Below are positions 8,020 through 17,955 of a DNA stretch of 64,000 nucleotides, in pieces (within the stretch, counting starts at the first letter, position 1; the number at the start of each line of letters is the position of its first letter). Made by a program: the position numbers and the translations under genes. This DNA is from Spirochaetota bacterium (GTDB taxonomy: Bacteria > Spirochaetota > UBA4802 > JAFGDQ01): the NCBI GenBank assembly GCA_034190085.1, contig JAXHTS010000048.1, forward strand, positions 38,896 to 102,895, in the 5' to 3' direction. A model generated the notes under the pieces. The model worked only from the letters and a program-made list of their open reading frames with translations. It had not been told where the DNA came from and made no database searches.

Positions 8020-9087
8020 TTATCCCCTATCTTTTACTATCTCCACAATTCGTCTTACCTCCTGAGCCCGACTCTTATCCATTATAAGAATGTCACTCCC
8101 CGCTTCAACAACAACAATATCCCTCAATCCCACAAGGGCTACCCTTCTACTCTCAGTAAAGACCGAGCACTTCTCTGAATCTAAAAAAATCACCCTATCC
8201 CCTACCGGAGTTCGATTCATATCTTCATCAGGATCCAAAACATCATCAACAGATTTCCAACATCCCAAATCCGTCCATCCTAATTCAGCCGGCACCACCA
8301 CCCTCTTATCAGCACATTCCATAATACCATAATCTATTGAAATTGAATCCAAGGATGAAAATATCCTCTCCTTGATATCCCATACTTCGTCTTCATTGGA
8401 CTCCATCTGCTCCAAGCTGAGTCTCTCAAATTGATTAAAAGCACTATAGTGTTTAGGCATCAACCTTTTAAAGTTCTCAATAATAACAGATGTGCTCCAA
8501 ATAAACATTCCGCTGTTCCAGTAATAATTACCATCATTTAAATACTCCCTTGCCTTTTCAATATCTGGCTTCTCTACAAATCTATCGACCTGTTGAATAC
8601 TCCCCTCATTATCAATGGATTTAATATATCCATATCCAGTCTCAGGATAGCTTGGTCTTAATCCGATTGTTACTAATTTATTCTTCTCTGCCTCCTTGAT
8701 AGCAATCTTTAATATTCTAATAAAATCCTCCCTTTTCTTAATATGATGGTCAGCCGGAAGGACTAACATAATGGAATTATCATACTTCTTTGATAAATAG
8801 GTAGCAGCATACAGCACAGCAGCAGCAGTGTTTCTAGGATAGGGTTCAGCAAGTATCCTCCCCTTAACTCCAACCCTCCCCAACTCATCAAGGCTTTTTT
8901 TCGCATATTTCATCCCAGTAACAATCAAATAAAATTCTGGTCTCAATGGGGAGAGCCGTTCTATTGTATTGGATAAAAGAGTACCATCCCCCGTGAGATT
9001 ATGAAACTGTTTTGGTTTATCATCACAACTAAGTGGCCAAAGTCTTGTCCCAGCCCCCCCAGCTAATATTACAGGTATTACCTTCAT
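8020..9087 (-). CDS. manC: Mannose-1-phosphate guanylyltransferase
   Basis: Makes GDP-mannose from mannose-1-phosphate and GTP for surface polysaccharide. The 355-residue protein begins with the nucleotidyltransferase signature LAGGAGTRLWPLS (8-20) and has FVEKPD and NSGMFIW, all typical. It is the short form: the C-terminal cupin phosphomannose isomerase domain of bifunctional ManC is absent. AGGAG lies 9 nt before ATG 9087. It is divergent from ssrA and convergent with the Cys-rich gene, so it is probably transcribed alone. Confidence 0.93.
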   Translation of the reverse strand: MKVIPVILAGGAGTRLWPLSCDDKPKQFHNLTGDGTLLSNTIERLSPLRPEFYLIVTGMKYAKKSLDELGRVGVKGRILAEPYPRNTAAAVLYAATYLSKKYDNSIMLVLPADHHIKKREDFIRILKIAIKEAEKNKLVTIGLRPSYPETGYGYIKSIDNEGSIQQVDRFVEKPDIEKAREYLNDGNYYWNSGMFIWSTSVIIENFKRLMPKHYSAFNQFERLSLEQMESNEDEVWDIKERIFSSLDSISIDYGIMECADKRVVVPAELGWTDLGCWKSVDDVLDPDEDMNRTPVGDRVIFLDSEKCSVFTESRRVALVGLRDIVVVEAGSDILIMDKSRAQEVRRIVEIVKDRG

Positions 9088-9171
9088 TTTAAAAAACTCC
9101 TATAAGAAATCGATTTACTATACCCCATTATCACTCAATCAACAAAATATTATATTACACAAATAATCTTC

Positions 9172-9201
9172 TTGACGTTCTGGCAGAATACCCCATATTT
9201 T
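9172..9201 (+). promoter_or_regulatory. Promoter of ssrA
   Basis: TTGACG (9172-9177) is separated by 18 bp from TATTTT (9196-9201), and the tmRNA 5' end lies 9 nt further on at 9210, which is where transcription or the mature end would be expected. Confidence 0.65.
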
Positions 9202-9209
9202 AAGATAAA

Positions 9210-9563
<354 letters not shown>

Positions 9564-9576
9564 AAGAGGCTTCATT

Positions 9577-10212
9577 CTATTTTTTCATAAATTTCAGGTT
9601 TAACAGCTTTCTAATGAACCTCTCGCTAATCTTATCCATTAAGTAATTCTTTACCACAGTATAATCAATCTCTCGACTCTCGTATCCATTAGACTGATGA
9701 TCTAAATATACTATATTAAAATTTTTATCCACAATAACAACAACTGAATCAAAATCCATATACTGCATTGCTGCAGAAATAACATCATATATTTCATATA
9801 TTACCAAACCATCAAGATTGTTCTCTTCAATGATCTTTCTTAATTCACTCTCATTTTTTCGAAGATAGAGATTGACCACTCCAATAGACTTATATCTTAA
9901 AAATCTTTTATTATCGGAGAGTTGATAGAACCTCTCTTGCATAGATCCATATAATATAACCTCTTCACTGCAATCAGATATGATACTGATTTCCTTAATG
10001 GATTTGTAGTCACCCATCCAGGAATTGATACTATTGATCTGTTCATCAGCAACAATACCACCATCCCTCGAAAGCCTAATCACAATGCCAACCCTCTTTA
10101 ACTTAGAGAGAGATTTATTATTTTTTAGCTCAGTTTTTACTGAATAACTCGAGCAGGCGAGAATGGTAAATAAACAGAAAGCAAATATATTGATAACTAA
10201 TTTCTTTTTCAT
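9577..10212 (-). CDS. Lipoprotein of unknown function
   Basis: A 211-residue protein with a short Lys-rich N-terminus, a hydrophobic stretch and a lipobox ending LAC (TILAC, Cys20), so it should be exported and lipidated. The mature part is charged and shows no motif I recognise; the C-terminus is basic. Its stop lies 15 bp beyond the convergent tmRNA gene. No partner genes are evident: the next gene upstream on this strand is a tRNA. Confidence 0.75.
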   Translation of the reverse strand: MKKKLVINIFAFCLFTILACSSYSVKTELKNNKSLSKLKRVGIVIRLSRDGGIVADEQINSINSWMGDYKSIKEISIISDCSEEVILYGSMQERFYQLSDNKRFLRYKSIGVVNLYLRKNESELRKIIEENNLDGLVIYEIYDVISAAMQYMDFDSVVVIVDKNFNIVYLDHQSNGYESREIDYTVVKNYLMDKISERFIRKLLNLKFMKK

Positions 10213-10324
10213 TAATTCACGTTTTTGTATTTATCTGTAAACAGACATACCTTATCATAATAATATTCTAACAAACTTCTATGTTAGGAGCTATCATCAT
10301 CCTGCACAGCCCCTTTAAAATTTT

Positions 10325-10409
10325 TGCCCAGGACGGGACTTGAACCCGTACAGGATAATTCCCACATGGCCCTCAACCATGCGTGTCTACCAGATTCCAC
10401 CACCTGGGC
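10325..10409 (-). tRNA. tRNA-Leu (anticodon GAG)
   Basis: Class II tRNA of 85 nt on the minus strand. The acceptor stem GCCCAGG/CCTGGGC pairs fully, the discriminator is A, and CCA is not encoded. The anticodon arm is CATGG-TTGAGGG-CCATG with anticodon GAG. A variable arm and the T-arm ACGGG-TTCAAGT-CCCGT follow. It reads CUC/CUU leucine codons. Confidence 0.95.
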
Positions 10410-10547
10410 AGATGTTCATATGTACTATATTTATCGGGAACAACAATTAAGACTATGAGCTAATAATAAAGGCTGTCCCCTCTGATGTAATTGAGCAATC
10501 TCAATTCCCATATAGTACAACCACTCCTTCAATATGATTCTCTTGTG

Positions 10548-10964
10548 TTAAAGTTTCCACTTCTCCTGAAAATAGGTTTCCTTTACGCTTTTGGCCTTAT
10601 CCATCGCCCATGACTCTAATCCCATCTTCTTGATTAGACATAGATTATAAACTTTAGTATTGTGTGGAACAACAGATGCCATATCTGCATATGGATGAAG
10701 GTGGTCACAAGGGAATTCAGCACACTCATTACAGAATTTAATTCCTTTTCTCACAATACACTTATACACATTACACGGCTCGCTCATCCCCAGGAAAGCA
10801 ATTTTCCCGCTTTCATTCCTACACCCATCACAGGATGCATCTTTAATGGGAATACCGAGTTGCTGTGAGATGTTAGCTCGTAGATCTTCATTATCTTTTG
10901 CCAAATACATGGGACAATTAAAACAATCTAATCCACAGGGCGCTGTCAATTGAAGATAGTCCAT
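10548..10964 (-). CDS. DUF3795-like cysteine-rich protein
   Basis: About 138 residues from ATG 10964, preceded by GGGGTGAT; an in-frame upstream start at 11030 would add 22 unconserved residues. The N-terminus APCGLDCFNCPMY is the hallmark of DUF3795-type proteins. More cysteine pairs follow (CDGC, CNVYKC, CNECAEFPC), typical of a small zinc- or Fe-S-binding fold. The molecular function of the family is not known. It is followed by a tRNA gene and appears monocistronic. Confidence 0.8.
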   Translation of the reverse strand: MDYLQLTAPCGLDCFNCPMYLAKDNEDLRANISQQLGIPIKDASCDGCRNESGKIAFLGMSEPCNVYKCIVRKGIKFCNECAEFPCDHLHPYADMASVVPHNTKVYNLCLIKKMGLESWAMDKAKSVKETYFQEKWKL

Positions 10965-11079
10965 TTCATCACCCCTATAGGTACAACGACTTAAATATAA
11001 AAGCCTATAATAAATATAATTTGTCAACAATAATAAATAGTCAGAAAAAAACTACAAAATCAAATCTTAGATCAAAATA

Positions 11080-11427
11080 CTATATTACTTCATGAAGCGG
11101 TAGCGTGAAGAGCTTCATCCCACTCCCATTATGTTTATTTATCAGTTCCATAATTTTAGCCTTCAACTCTTCTTCAATCTCGTCAGTTAATAATGCTAAA
11201 ATAACGCTATTATGACCTGGCCAAACTGCTGTATCCATCTTTGGATCTGAGCTTTTACCCGTACCCTGAACCTTATCCCACTTAGTAAAGCCAGGCACTA
11301 AATCTGAGGTGAATAGATCCATAACCTCATCATCATAATCGACATCGTATATTAATAAGGCAAGCTTTGGTTCACTCTTAATTTTCTTTACTGATTTGCT
11401 CCTCTTCACTGTTTCACTCTTCTTCAT
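11080..11427 (-). CDS. PII-like protein of the RND efflux operon
   Basis: A 115-residue small protein. After a Lys/Ser-rich N-terminus (1-20) it has the pattern of a PII-superfamily ferredoxin-like fold: LALLIYDVDYDDEVMDLF, then GFTKWDKVQGTG, VWPGHNSVILALL and KLFTLPL. PII-like proteins of this kind are found next to RND efflux pumps, and this one lies 188 bp downstream of the RND gene on the same strand. It may sense a small molecule or metal and modulate the pump; that role is inferred. The T-loop uridylylation Tyr of classical GlnB is not obvious, so it is not a standard nitrogen regulator. GGGGTTAGG precedes ATG 11427. Confidence 0.7.
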   Translation of the reverse strand: MKKSETVKRSKSVKKIKSEPKLALLIYDVDYDDEVMDLFTSDLVPGFTKWDKVQGTGKSSDPKMDTAVWPGHNSVILALLTDEIEEELKAKIMELINKHNGSGMKLFTLPLHEVI

Positions 11428-11615
11428 AACCTAACCCCAATTCTAATTATATTCACTATACTAAATAAGAAAAAAAAAGGATTATACTCTAATCTCATAC
11501 ACATATGAAATCCCACCCCTGCTCTATATGAGTAGCATCTTATTCAAATCCTGGCTATTGATCCATGATATAAATATCATTTCAAATACTTATAACACAA
11601 GCGCCTTGAAAGATC

Positions 11616-14600
11616 TTAAACTGTCTGTAGGATTTGACGGGTTTTTCGACTCTCAAATAGATAAAAGATTGTCGGTATTAAAATAAGCGTCACTAATGAT
11701 GAAAGCGTAAGTCCCCCAATAAGGGTAACTCCCATTGCATTCCAGACTTCAGAACTCTCTGCTCTGGAAAGCACCATTGGAAGCATGCCAAAAAGGGTGG
11801 TTAATGTTGTCATCAAAACCGGACGCAATCGATTTTTCCCTGTCTGCACTATAGCTTCATATAGAGGGACACCTCTTTTCAAAAGAAGATGCATATAATC
11901 AACAAGAACAATCGCATTGTTTACAACAATTCCCATCAGCATTATTAGGGACATTATTGTCATTAAACTAAGCGGAATACCTGTAATAAATAAAGCGATG
12001 GAAACACCTGTAAAGGCAAAGGGAATAGAAAACATAATTATTAAAGGATCTCGCAAATTTTCAAAGAGAGCAGCCATAACCATATAAACCAGCAAAATTC
12101 CAACTATTAGCAGAAGGAGAAGGTCTCCATAAGTCTCTTCCTGATCCTTTAACAATCCGCCAAAACCTACAAAAATTCCATCAGGGACTCCTATGCTGGC
12201 TATAATTTCATTCACCTTCTCTCTAGCATACCCAAGATGATATTCTTCCTGAAGATCAGAGCCCACTTTAACAATCGTTGCTCTATTCTTTCTCAATAGC
12301 TGAATTGGCCCCTCTGTCCTCTTTATTTCTGCAATACTGGATAGCATAATGGTTCTTCCATCAGGAGTCAGAAGTGGCATACTCATCATTCTGTCAATAT
12401 CATCCTTCAGGTCATCGTGAAGACGGGTAAATATCTCAAAACTCTCTCCAGCATCCTTCAATTCAGTAGATTCAACACCATAATAATAGTTTCTCAGAGT
12501 ACTCGCTATCATCGCTACATTGAGTCCCAAGGCTGAAGCCTTTCTTCTGTCAATCTTTATCCATACCTCAGGTCTAGGGTCCCTCTGGCTAAGTGAAACA
12601 TTTACAAGTCCAGGCACCTTTTTCATCAATTCAGATAATCTATGTGCATACTTCATCATCTCACCAAAATCATAACCACGGATTTCAACCTGAACACCCT
12701 TTTCACCACCCAGCATCATTGATGACATCATTGACGCTGCTCTCACCTGAATATCAGATATGCCAGGGAGTTCACGTACCTTTTCCCTAACCACATCCGC
12801 TATCCTCTTTACACTTCTCTCTCTTTCATTCTTTTCAACAAGGAGAAAGGAGACCTGTCCAATGTTTGGACCTTGATCGAACCCAAAAGCAATTGCAAAT
12901 CCCCCTTCACCGGTTCCATCCATGGCATACTTCAAATCTATCTCTTCTTTTTTTACAACTGAATTAATGTCATTAAATATATTAGTAACAACCCTATCTG
13001 TCTCTTCTAATTTGGTTCCCTCAGGGAGTCTGAACTTTACACTCAAATCCCCTGTATCAGTATCAGTCATTAATGTTGAGGATAAAAAGGGTATTATAAG
13101 CAAACTACTAAAAAAGATAATAAGGGCAATAACAACCGTCTTCCACCTATTTGTTAACGCTAATATTAGAAATCTCTCATAAACCGTTTCAACCTTGTTA
13201 AACCAGCCCTCGCTCAAAAGATAAAGCCTCTCCAGTCTTCCTCCTCTGGAAGAAGTCTGAACCGGATTATATTCAACCCATTGAGAGGCAAGCATGGGAG
13301 TTAATGAAAGTGATGTAAAAAGGGAAGCGAGCAATGTAATCCCAAGGACTATAGCAAGCTGGTTAAAGATTACTCCAGCTAAGCCCTTTACAAAAATTAA
13401 GGGAAGAAATATTATTACTGTGGTTGCTGTTGAGGCAGTAATGGCCATACCCATCTCGCTTGCGCCATAGATAGCGCTGGTTCTTCTATTCCCACCATGC
13501 TCAACATGACGAATAATATTCTCAAGAACAACAATCCCATTATCAACGACCATCCCTATGGTGATCACAATAGCCATAAGTGAGATGAGATTGATTGTAA
13601 AGTCTGCTATAAACATAAATATAAAAGCGACAATGATTGAGAAGGGTATAACCAGAGACACAATCCCGGCTGTTCGCAATCTTCTTAAAAATATTATAGT
13701 TACAACAATAACGAGGAATAACCCAGCGAACAGTGTATTTCTCAAATTATTTATTGCGTTTCGAATCTGTTTAGAATTATCGATTGCAATCTGTATCTTC
13801 ACATCATCGGGCAGTCGGTGCTTAATCTGATTCAGCCTTTCCTTAACTCCATCGATCACTTCAACAGCATTCTTGCCTGACTGCTTTTGAACCATCATTA
13901 TCATAGACTTGACACCCACATCCTCCCATGCATTCATCTCAACTGGAGCAAATGAATCAGTAACAGTAGCAACATCCCTCAAATATATTATTCTTCCCTT
14001 AAAGTTTCCTACTACTGTATTTTTTATATCTTCAACAGTCTTAAATCTTGCCGGAATCCTAACATAATACTCCATTTCCCCAGTCTCTATGCTTCCAGCA
14101 GGAATATTTAAATTCTCCGCTGCCAGAATTTTATTTATCTGAAGAATTGAAAGATGATAAGCCTCTAATTTATTGGCATCAAAATACACATTTATTCTTC
14201 TGATAAGACCGCCATCAACCATAAAAGCGCCAACACCAGGAACCCTCTTCAACTCATCAACCACATTCTTCTTCAGTATCATCCTCAAGGATGGCCACGA
14301 TTGCTCAGCTGTCACAGTCATTATAAGAATAGGCATCCTCTCAGATTTTATCCTCAATACCATTGGACGCTCAATATCCTTGGGAAGCCTCTGTTTAATC
14401 ACCTCAAGGCTATCCCTGATATCATTAGTGGCTATGTCTAAATCAGCCCCCCATTCAAATTCACAGCCAACAACAGAGAGATTATCCACCGATTTCGATG
14501 AAACCTCTTTTAAATTATTCACAGTGCTAACCTGATCCTCAATAAGTTCTGTTACTTCTGACTCGACATCGGATGCGCTGGAACCAGGCCAGGCTGTAAT

Positions 14601-14741
14601 AACCATAATATTTGGAGGTTCAATCTCAGGAAGCATATCTATACTCAACTTTGAGAGCGCTATTGCTCCTAATAAAAAAACAGCAATAAATAGCATTAAA
14701 ATAGCTACTGGATACTTAACTGAAAACTCAGGCAGTTTCAT
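11616..14741 (-). CDS. RND efflux transporter permease (AcrB/MdtB-like)
   Basis: A 1041-residue inner-membrane proton-driven pump of the RND superfamily. An N-terminal TM helix is followed by a large periplasmic porter loop, a TM2-6 block, a second loop and TM8-12, the duplicated layout of the family. TM4 carries GMVVDNGIVVLENI, with one Asp of the proton relay where AcrB has two. The second half has MALMKAP-like docking partners upstream and GIVVNNAIVLVDY in TM10. It starts 3 bp after the fusion-protein stop, with GGAGGG 9 nt before ATG. Drug-type (HAE-like) substrates are more likely than metals, since no metal-site residues stand out. Confidence 0.92.
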   Translation of the reverse strand: MKLPEFSVKYPVAILMLFIAVFLLGAIALSKLSIDMLPEIEPPNIMVITAWPGSSASDVESEVTELIEDQVSTVNNLKEVSSKSVDNLSVVGCEFEWGADLDIATNDIRDSLEVIKQRLPKDIERPMVLRIKSERMPILIMTVTAEQSWPSLRMILKKNVVDELKRVPGVGAFMVDGGLIRRINVYFDANKLEAYHLSILQINKILAAENLNIPAGSIETGEMEYYVRIPARFKTVEDIKNTVVGNFKGRIIYLRDVATVTDSFAPVEMNAWEDVGVKSMIMMVQKQSGKNAVEVIDGVKERLNQIKHRLPDDVKIQIAIDNSKQIRNAINNLRNTLFAGLFLVIVVTIIFLRRLRTAGIVSLVIPFSIIVAFIFMFIADFTINLISLMAIVITIGMVVDNGIVVLENIIRHVEHGGNRRTSAIYGASEMGMAITASTATTVIIFLPLIFVKGLAGVIFNQLAIVLGITLLASLFTSLSLTPMLASQWVEYNPVQTSSRGGRLERLYLLSEGWFNKVETVYERFLILALTNRWKTVVIALIIFFSSLLIIPFLSSTLMTDTDTGDLSVKFRLPEGTKLEETDRVVTNIFNDINSVVKKEEIDLKYAMDGTGEGGFAIAFGFDQGPNIGQVSFLLVEKNERERSVKRIADVVREKVRELPGISDIQVRAASMMSSMMLGGEKGVQVEIRGYDFGEMMKYAHRLSELMKKVPGLVNVSLSQRDPRPEVWIKIDRRKASALGLNVAMIASTLRNYYYGVESTELKDAGESFEIFTRLHDDLKDDIDRMMSMPLLTPDGRTIMLSSIAEIKRTEGPIQLLRKNRATIVKVGSDLQEEYHLGYAREKVNEIIASIGVPDGIFVGFGGLLKDQEETYGDLLLLLIVGILLVYMVMAALFENLRDPLIIMFSIPFAFTGVSIALFITGIPLSLMTIMSLIMLMGIVVNNAIVLVDYMHLLLKRGVPLYEAIVQTGKNRLRPVLMTTLTTLFGMLPMVLSRAESSEVWNAMGVTLIGGLTLSSLVTLILIPTIFYLFESRKTRQILQTV

Positions 14742-14744
14742 CTT

Positions 14745-15854
14745 CTACAACCCTCCATCTGAAGAATTGACTACTTTAACCAACATCTTATCTTTAAGTT
14801 GATGTTGTCCTGTTTGTACGATCAATTCATCCCTCTTAAGACCACCCCTTATCTCCCTATACTCTTTATATGTTAATCCGACTGCTACACTTCTGAGCTC
14901 AGAAACACCCTCATTTACGACAAAAAGGGTATAATCTGCTGTTCCGGGCGCCTTCATTAAGGCCATCTCAGGCACCATCAAGAGACTTCGTCTTTCCAAA
15001 AATAACTCAACATTTGCAAACATTCCAGGACGAACCAATCCATTCTTATTATCAATATGTATCTCAACATTACCGGTTCTAGTGCTGGGATCCAAGGTAG
15101 GGCTGATTACAGCCACTCTCCCCTGAAACCTCTTGTTGGGATAGGCATCCAACATTATGATTGCAGTAGTTCCCTTCTTTAAAGAAGGGTAGGACTTTTC
15201 AGGAACCCCCACAATGATCTTAACCATATCCGTTTTGGATATCCTGACAATCGGCTGTCTTGGATTTGATAAGGCCCCCTTATCAACATACTTCATTGAC
15301 ACATAACCATCAATTGAAGCATAAACCTTATGATTTTTATGCAAAATCTCAAGTTGTTTAATCTTCGCCTCTATGCTCTTTACTTGAGCCTTGGCTAACT
15401 TATATTGCGATTCTATATGATCCAGTTTTTGTTTTGGAACAGCGTTCTGTTCATATAGTTTTTGCAGTCTGTTATAATCCTTTTCTGCAATATCCCTCTG
15501 GGTTATAGTCTGTTCAAGTCCGGCTCTTGCCTCCTCAAGTTGTGCAAGTACTGTATCAGTCTCCATTTCAGCAATCACACTTCCCATTTTCACATATTTC
15601 CCAGTATCGACAAAAATATCCTTAATAATATATCCGGGTATTTTCGGATACACACTAACCTCAAGAAATGGCCTTATCTCGCCTGTAAGCCTTTCAATCA
15701 TATCAATCTGTTTGTACTTCGCTTTATATACTTCAACCGGAATAGCCTGGGTAATTGAACCCTTCTCTTCACTTGAACATGTCAACTGTTGAAGTAATGT
15801 CATCAATACTATTGTAAATATAATAATACCTTTAACATCTTCCCATTTCCCCAT
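14745..15854 (-). CDS. RND membrane fusion protein (periplasmic adaptor)
   Basis: A 369-residue HlyD/AcrA-type adaptor linking the RND pump to the outer-membrane channel. It has an N-terminal hydrophobic segment ending LTCSS (a relaxed lipobox is possible), split lipoyl half-motifs (PKIPGYIIKDIFVDTGKYV and DGYVSMKYVDKGALSNP), an intervening coiled-coil hairpin (~95-165) and a beta-barrel domain (RPGMFANVELFLE). GAGG lies 8 nt before ATG 15854. It is flanked by the TolC-like gene (17 bp upstream) and the RND gene (3 bp downstream), one operon. Confidence 0.92.
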   Translation of the reverse strand: MGKWEDVKGIIIFTIVLMTLLQQLTCSSEEKGSITQAIPVEVYKAKYKQIDMIERLTGEIRPFLEVSVYPKIPGYIIKDIFVDTGKYVKMGSVIAEMETDTVLAQLEEARAGLEQTITQRDIAEKDYNRLQKLYEQNAVPKQKLDHIESQYKLAKAQVKSIEAKIKQLEILHKNHKVYASIDGYVSMKYVDKGALSNPRQPIVRISKTDMVKIIVGVPEKSYPSLKKGTTAIIMLDAYPNKRFQGRVAVISPTLDPSTRTGNVEIHIDNKNGLVRPGMFANVELFLERRSLLMVPEMALMKAPGTADYTLFVVNEGVSELRSVAVGLTYKEYREIRGGLKRDELIVQTGQHQLKDKMLVKVVNSSDGGL

Positions 15855-15871
15855 TTTATTACCTCGTTACA

Positions 15872-17227
15872 TTATTGTTCATTAATAGCTTTAACTCCAA
15901 TCTCACCAATAGCCCTGTCCAACCTTGCAAGAGCAATCCTATATCCATAAAGACTGGAATAATAGCTTATCTTGGCGCCAGAAAGAAAGGTAGTGGCATC
16001 AAGAACCTCTGTGGAGGTTGTCATCTGCTGTTTATATTGAACATCAGTGATGCGATAATTCTCCTTTGCCTGCTCTAGTCCCTCCCTTGATGTATCGATA
16101 TTCTTTTTAGAAACCTCAATGTCTAAGAGAGCGTCTTTTACATCCAGCGCAATATTTCTCTTCACTAATGTCAGCTTCTCCAATAAAGACCGCTTGGTGT
16201 GTATCATCCTATCCACATCATTCTTCGTTTTACCCCATTCAAAGAAGGTCCATTTTGCCATAATTGATATAAGTGCGTTGTGATCATTCATATATTCATT
16301 CTCAGTGGCCGGAAAATTCTCACCCTCCCTCTCGAATCTACCAATAAGCATAAGATGTGGATAATATTGACTCTCTACCAGTCTGATTGCATTGTTGGCG
16401 TTCTTAACAGCCAATGTCAAAGCCTTTACCTCTGGTCTATTATTCAATCCCTTCTTAATGAAAAGTGCCTGATTAAAAGACTTGGCGCTTGCTGGCTCAG
16501 TCACATCTTTTACAGTTATTGCTCCATCTATTGGTCGATTTAAGAAAAAATTCATACCCTCTATTGCCATTCTATAATTCTTTAAGGCTTTTTCCCGCTT
16601 TAGCTTGGCATTTGCGAGAGCAACCTTTGTCTTTAAAAGATCATTGGTGGATATTAAACCCTGCTCCAAAAAATTCTCTGCATCAGTATGATGATGTTCC
16701 AACAACTTCACTTCATCCTGTGATACCTCATATACACGTTTAGTAATAAGTATTCCAAAGTATGTCTCCTTTACCTTGAGCACAAGGTCTATGACGCTGA
16801 TCTGCTTCTCAATTTTTCCTATCTTGACACCAAGTTTTGCCATCCTCCTCTTTGTCGAAAGAGCAAATCCCGTAAAGAGGGGTTGAGAGACTGTGACATT
16901 CCATTTATAAATATCCTTACCGCTCATAGGCAATTCGCTGTCATGCATTTTAACAATAGGTTGATCCATCAATTGAGTGAATGAGTATGATGCGGAGAAT
17001 TTAGGCCACATATCTGCCCTTGCTGATTTGTATTCACTTCTTGAAGCCTCGGTCTTCTCTCTTGCTTCCTTTATGAGCGGGCTTCTAAGGATTGCCTCAT
17101 TTATCGCTTCCTCTAGTGAAAGGATTTCACCCTGCACTTCTTCTGCTCGAACAGGGTTGAATAATGATGAAATCGGGATCAAACCTATTGCGCAAAAAAT
17201 TAATATCATCTTGTTAATTGTTAACAA
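15872..17227 (-). CDS. TolC-like outer membrane efflux protein
   Basis: A 451-residue outer-membrane factor with a signal peptide (cleavage likely after PVRA) and two OEP repeats rich in long helices: LEEAINEAILRSPLIKEA near the N-terminus is the typical first helix. It forms the exit duct for the adjacent pump. The TTG at 17227 is chosen because GGGGG lies 9 nt upstream; the in-frame ATG at 17209 is 27 nt from that signal. It is the first gene of the four-gene efflux operon, and a perfect inverted repeat lies 57-89 bp upstream of the start. Confidence 0.92.
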   Translation of the reverse strand: MLTINKMILIFCAIGLIPISSLFNPVRAEEVQGEILSLEEAINEAILRSPLIKEAREKTEASRSEYKSARADMWPKFSASYSFTQLMDQPIVKMHDSELPMSGKDIYKWNVTVSQPLFTGFALSTKRRMAKLGVKIGKIEKQISVIDLVLKVKETYFGILITKRVYEVSQDEVKLLEHHHTDAENFLEQGLISTNDLLKTKVALANAKLKREKALKNYRMAIEGMNFFLNRPIDGAITVKDVTEPASAKSFNQALFIKKGLNNRPEVKALTLAVKNANNAIRLVESQYYPHLMLIGRFEREGENFPATENEYMNDHNALISIMAKWTFFEWGKTKNDVDRMIHTKRSLLEKLTLVKRNIALDVKDALLDIEVSKKNIDTSREGLEQAKENYRITDVQYKQQMTTSTEVLDATTFLSGAKISYYSSLYGYRIALARLDRAIGEIGVKAINEQ

Positions 17228-17283
17228 TCTGCAGCACCCCCTTTATTTGAAATATATTCCAAATCTGTATTTAGGATTTCTCT

Positions 17284-17316
17284 ATCAGAGATAAATCAAC
17301 ATTATTTATCTCTGAT
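17284..17316. promoter_or_regulatory. Perfect 13-bp inverted repeat, candidate operator of the efflux operon
   Basis: The arms ATCAGAGATAAAT (17284-17296) and ATTTATCTCTGAT (17304-17316) are perfect reverse complements around a 7-nt centre. It lies 57-89 bp upstream of the TolC-like start, where the -35 region would be expected. TetR- and MarR-type repressors of RND operons bind such sites. No regulator gene is adjacent. An 11-bp copy of one arm recurs at 17599-17609. Confidence 0.5.
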
Positions 17317-17955
17317 TAGATTGTACAGATGGCTACATTCCAATAGCACTAATTATAATTAAATAAAAAAATATGTTTCTGAAATTGATTAGCATAATTG
17401 ATTTCATCAATCATCAGCATCTTGAACATATATAATAATGAATCATCTCAATTGCGCTACTTCTATTAGAATCTGGAGAAGAAACAAAAATCCCCTTAAA
17501 CATATGGAATGTCTAAAACAATAACAGACAACAATCGAACCAGCTTAAAAGTATTATTTGGAAGAGCCCTCATATATACTCATTGACTTTTCTATATAAT
17601 CAGAGATAAGGTAAAGATTAAAATTTATTTAATATCAAATTAAATTAAATTAAATATAATAATCTTATTATTAAGTCGAATTAATTCACATATTTGATGA
17701 TAATATCTGTCAAGAATCTTTTAATAATTTTTAATAGCCATTATGTAAGCTTTATATGTAATAATAATTACAAATGATTTATTGTCTGAATTATTTAAAA
17801 GGGATGTTACAACTAAAAATTACGATGACACCATCACATAAGCAGAAGCATAAAAATCAATAATAGGCAAAACATATACTATTGCTCAAACCTCATCATA
17901 GGTAATATAACGTAATCCCCTGTCTACAGAATGATGAATATAAAGAACTACCCCC
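17317..17955. other. Gene-free AT-rich stretch
   Basis: About 640 bp between the efflux operon and the enoyl-CoA hydratase gene (which ends here), with no credible coding frame or RNA fold. It holds a single half-site ATCAGAGATAA (17599-17609) matching the palindrome at 17284, and a run of ATTAA repeats near 17636-17657. Both neighbouring genes point away from or into it on the minus strand, so it carries the efflux promoter side and the hydratase 3' end. Confidence 0.5.
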
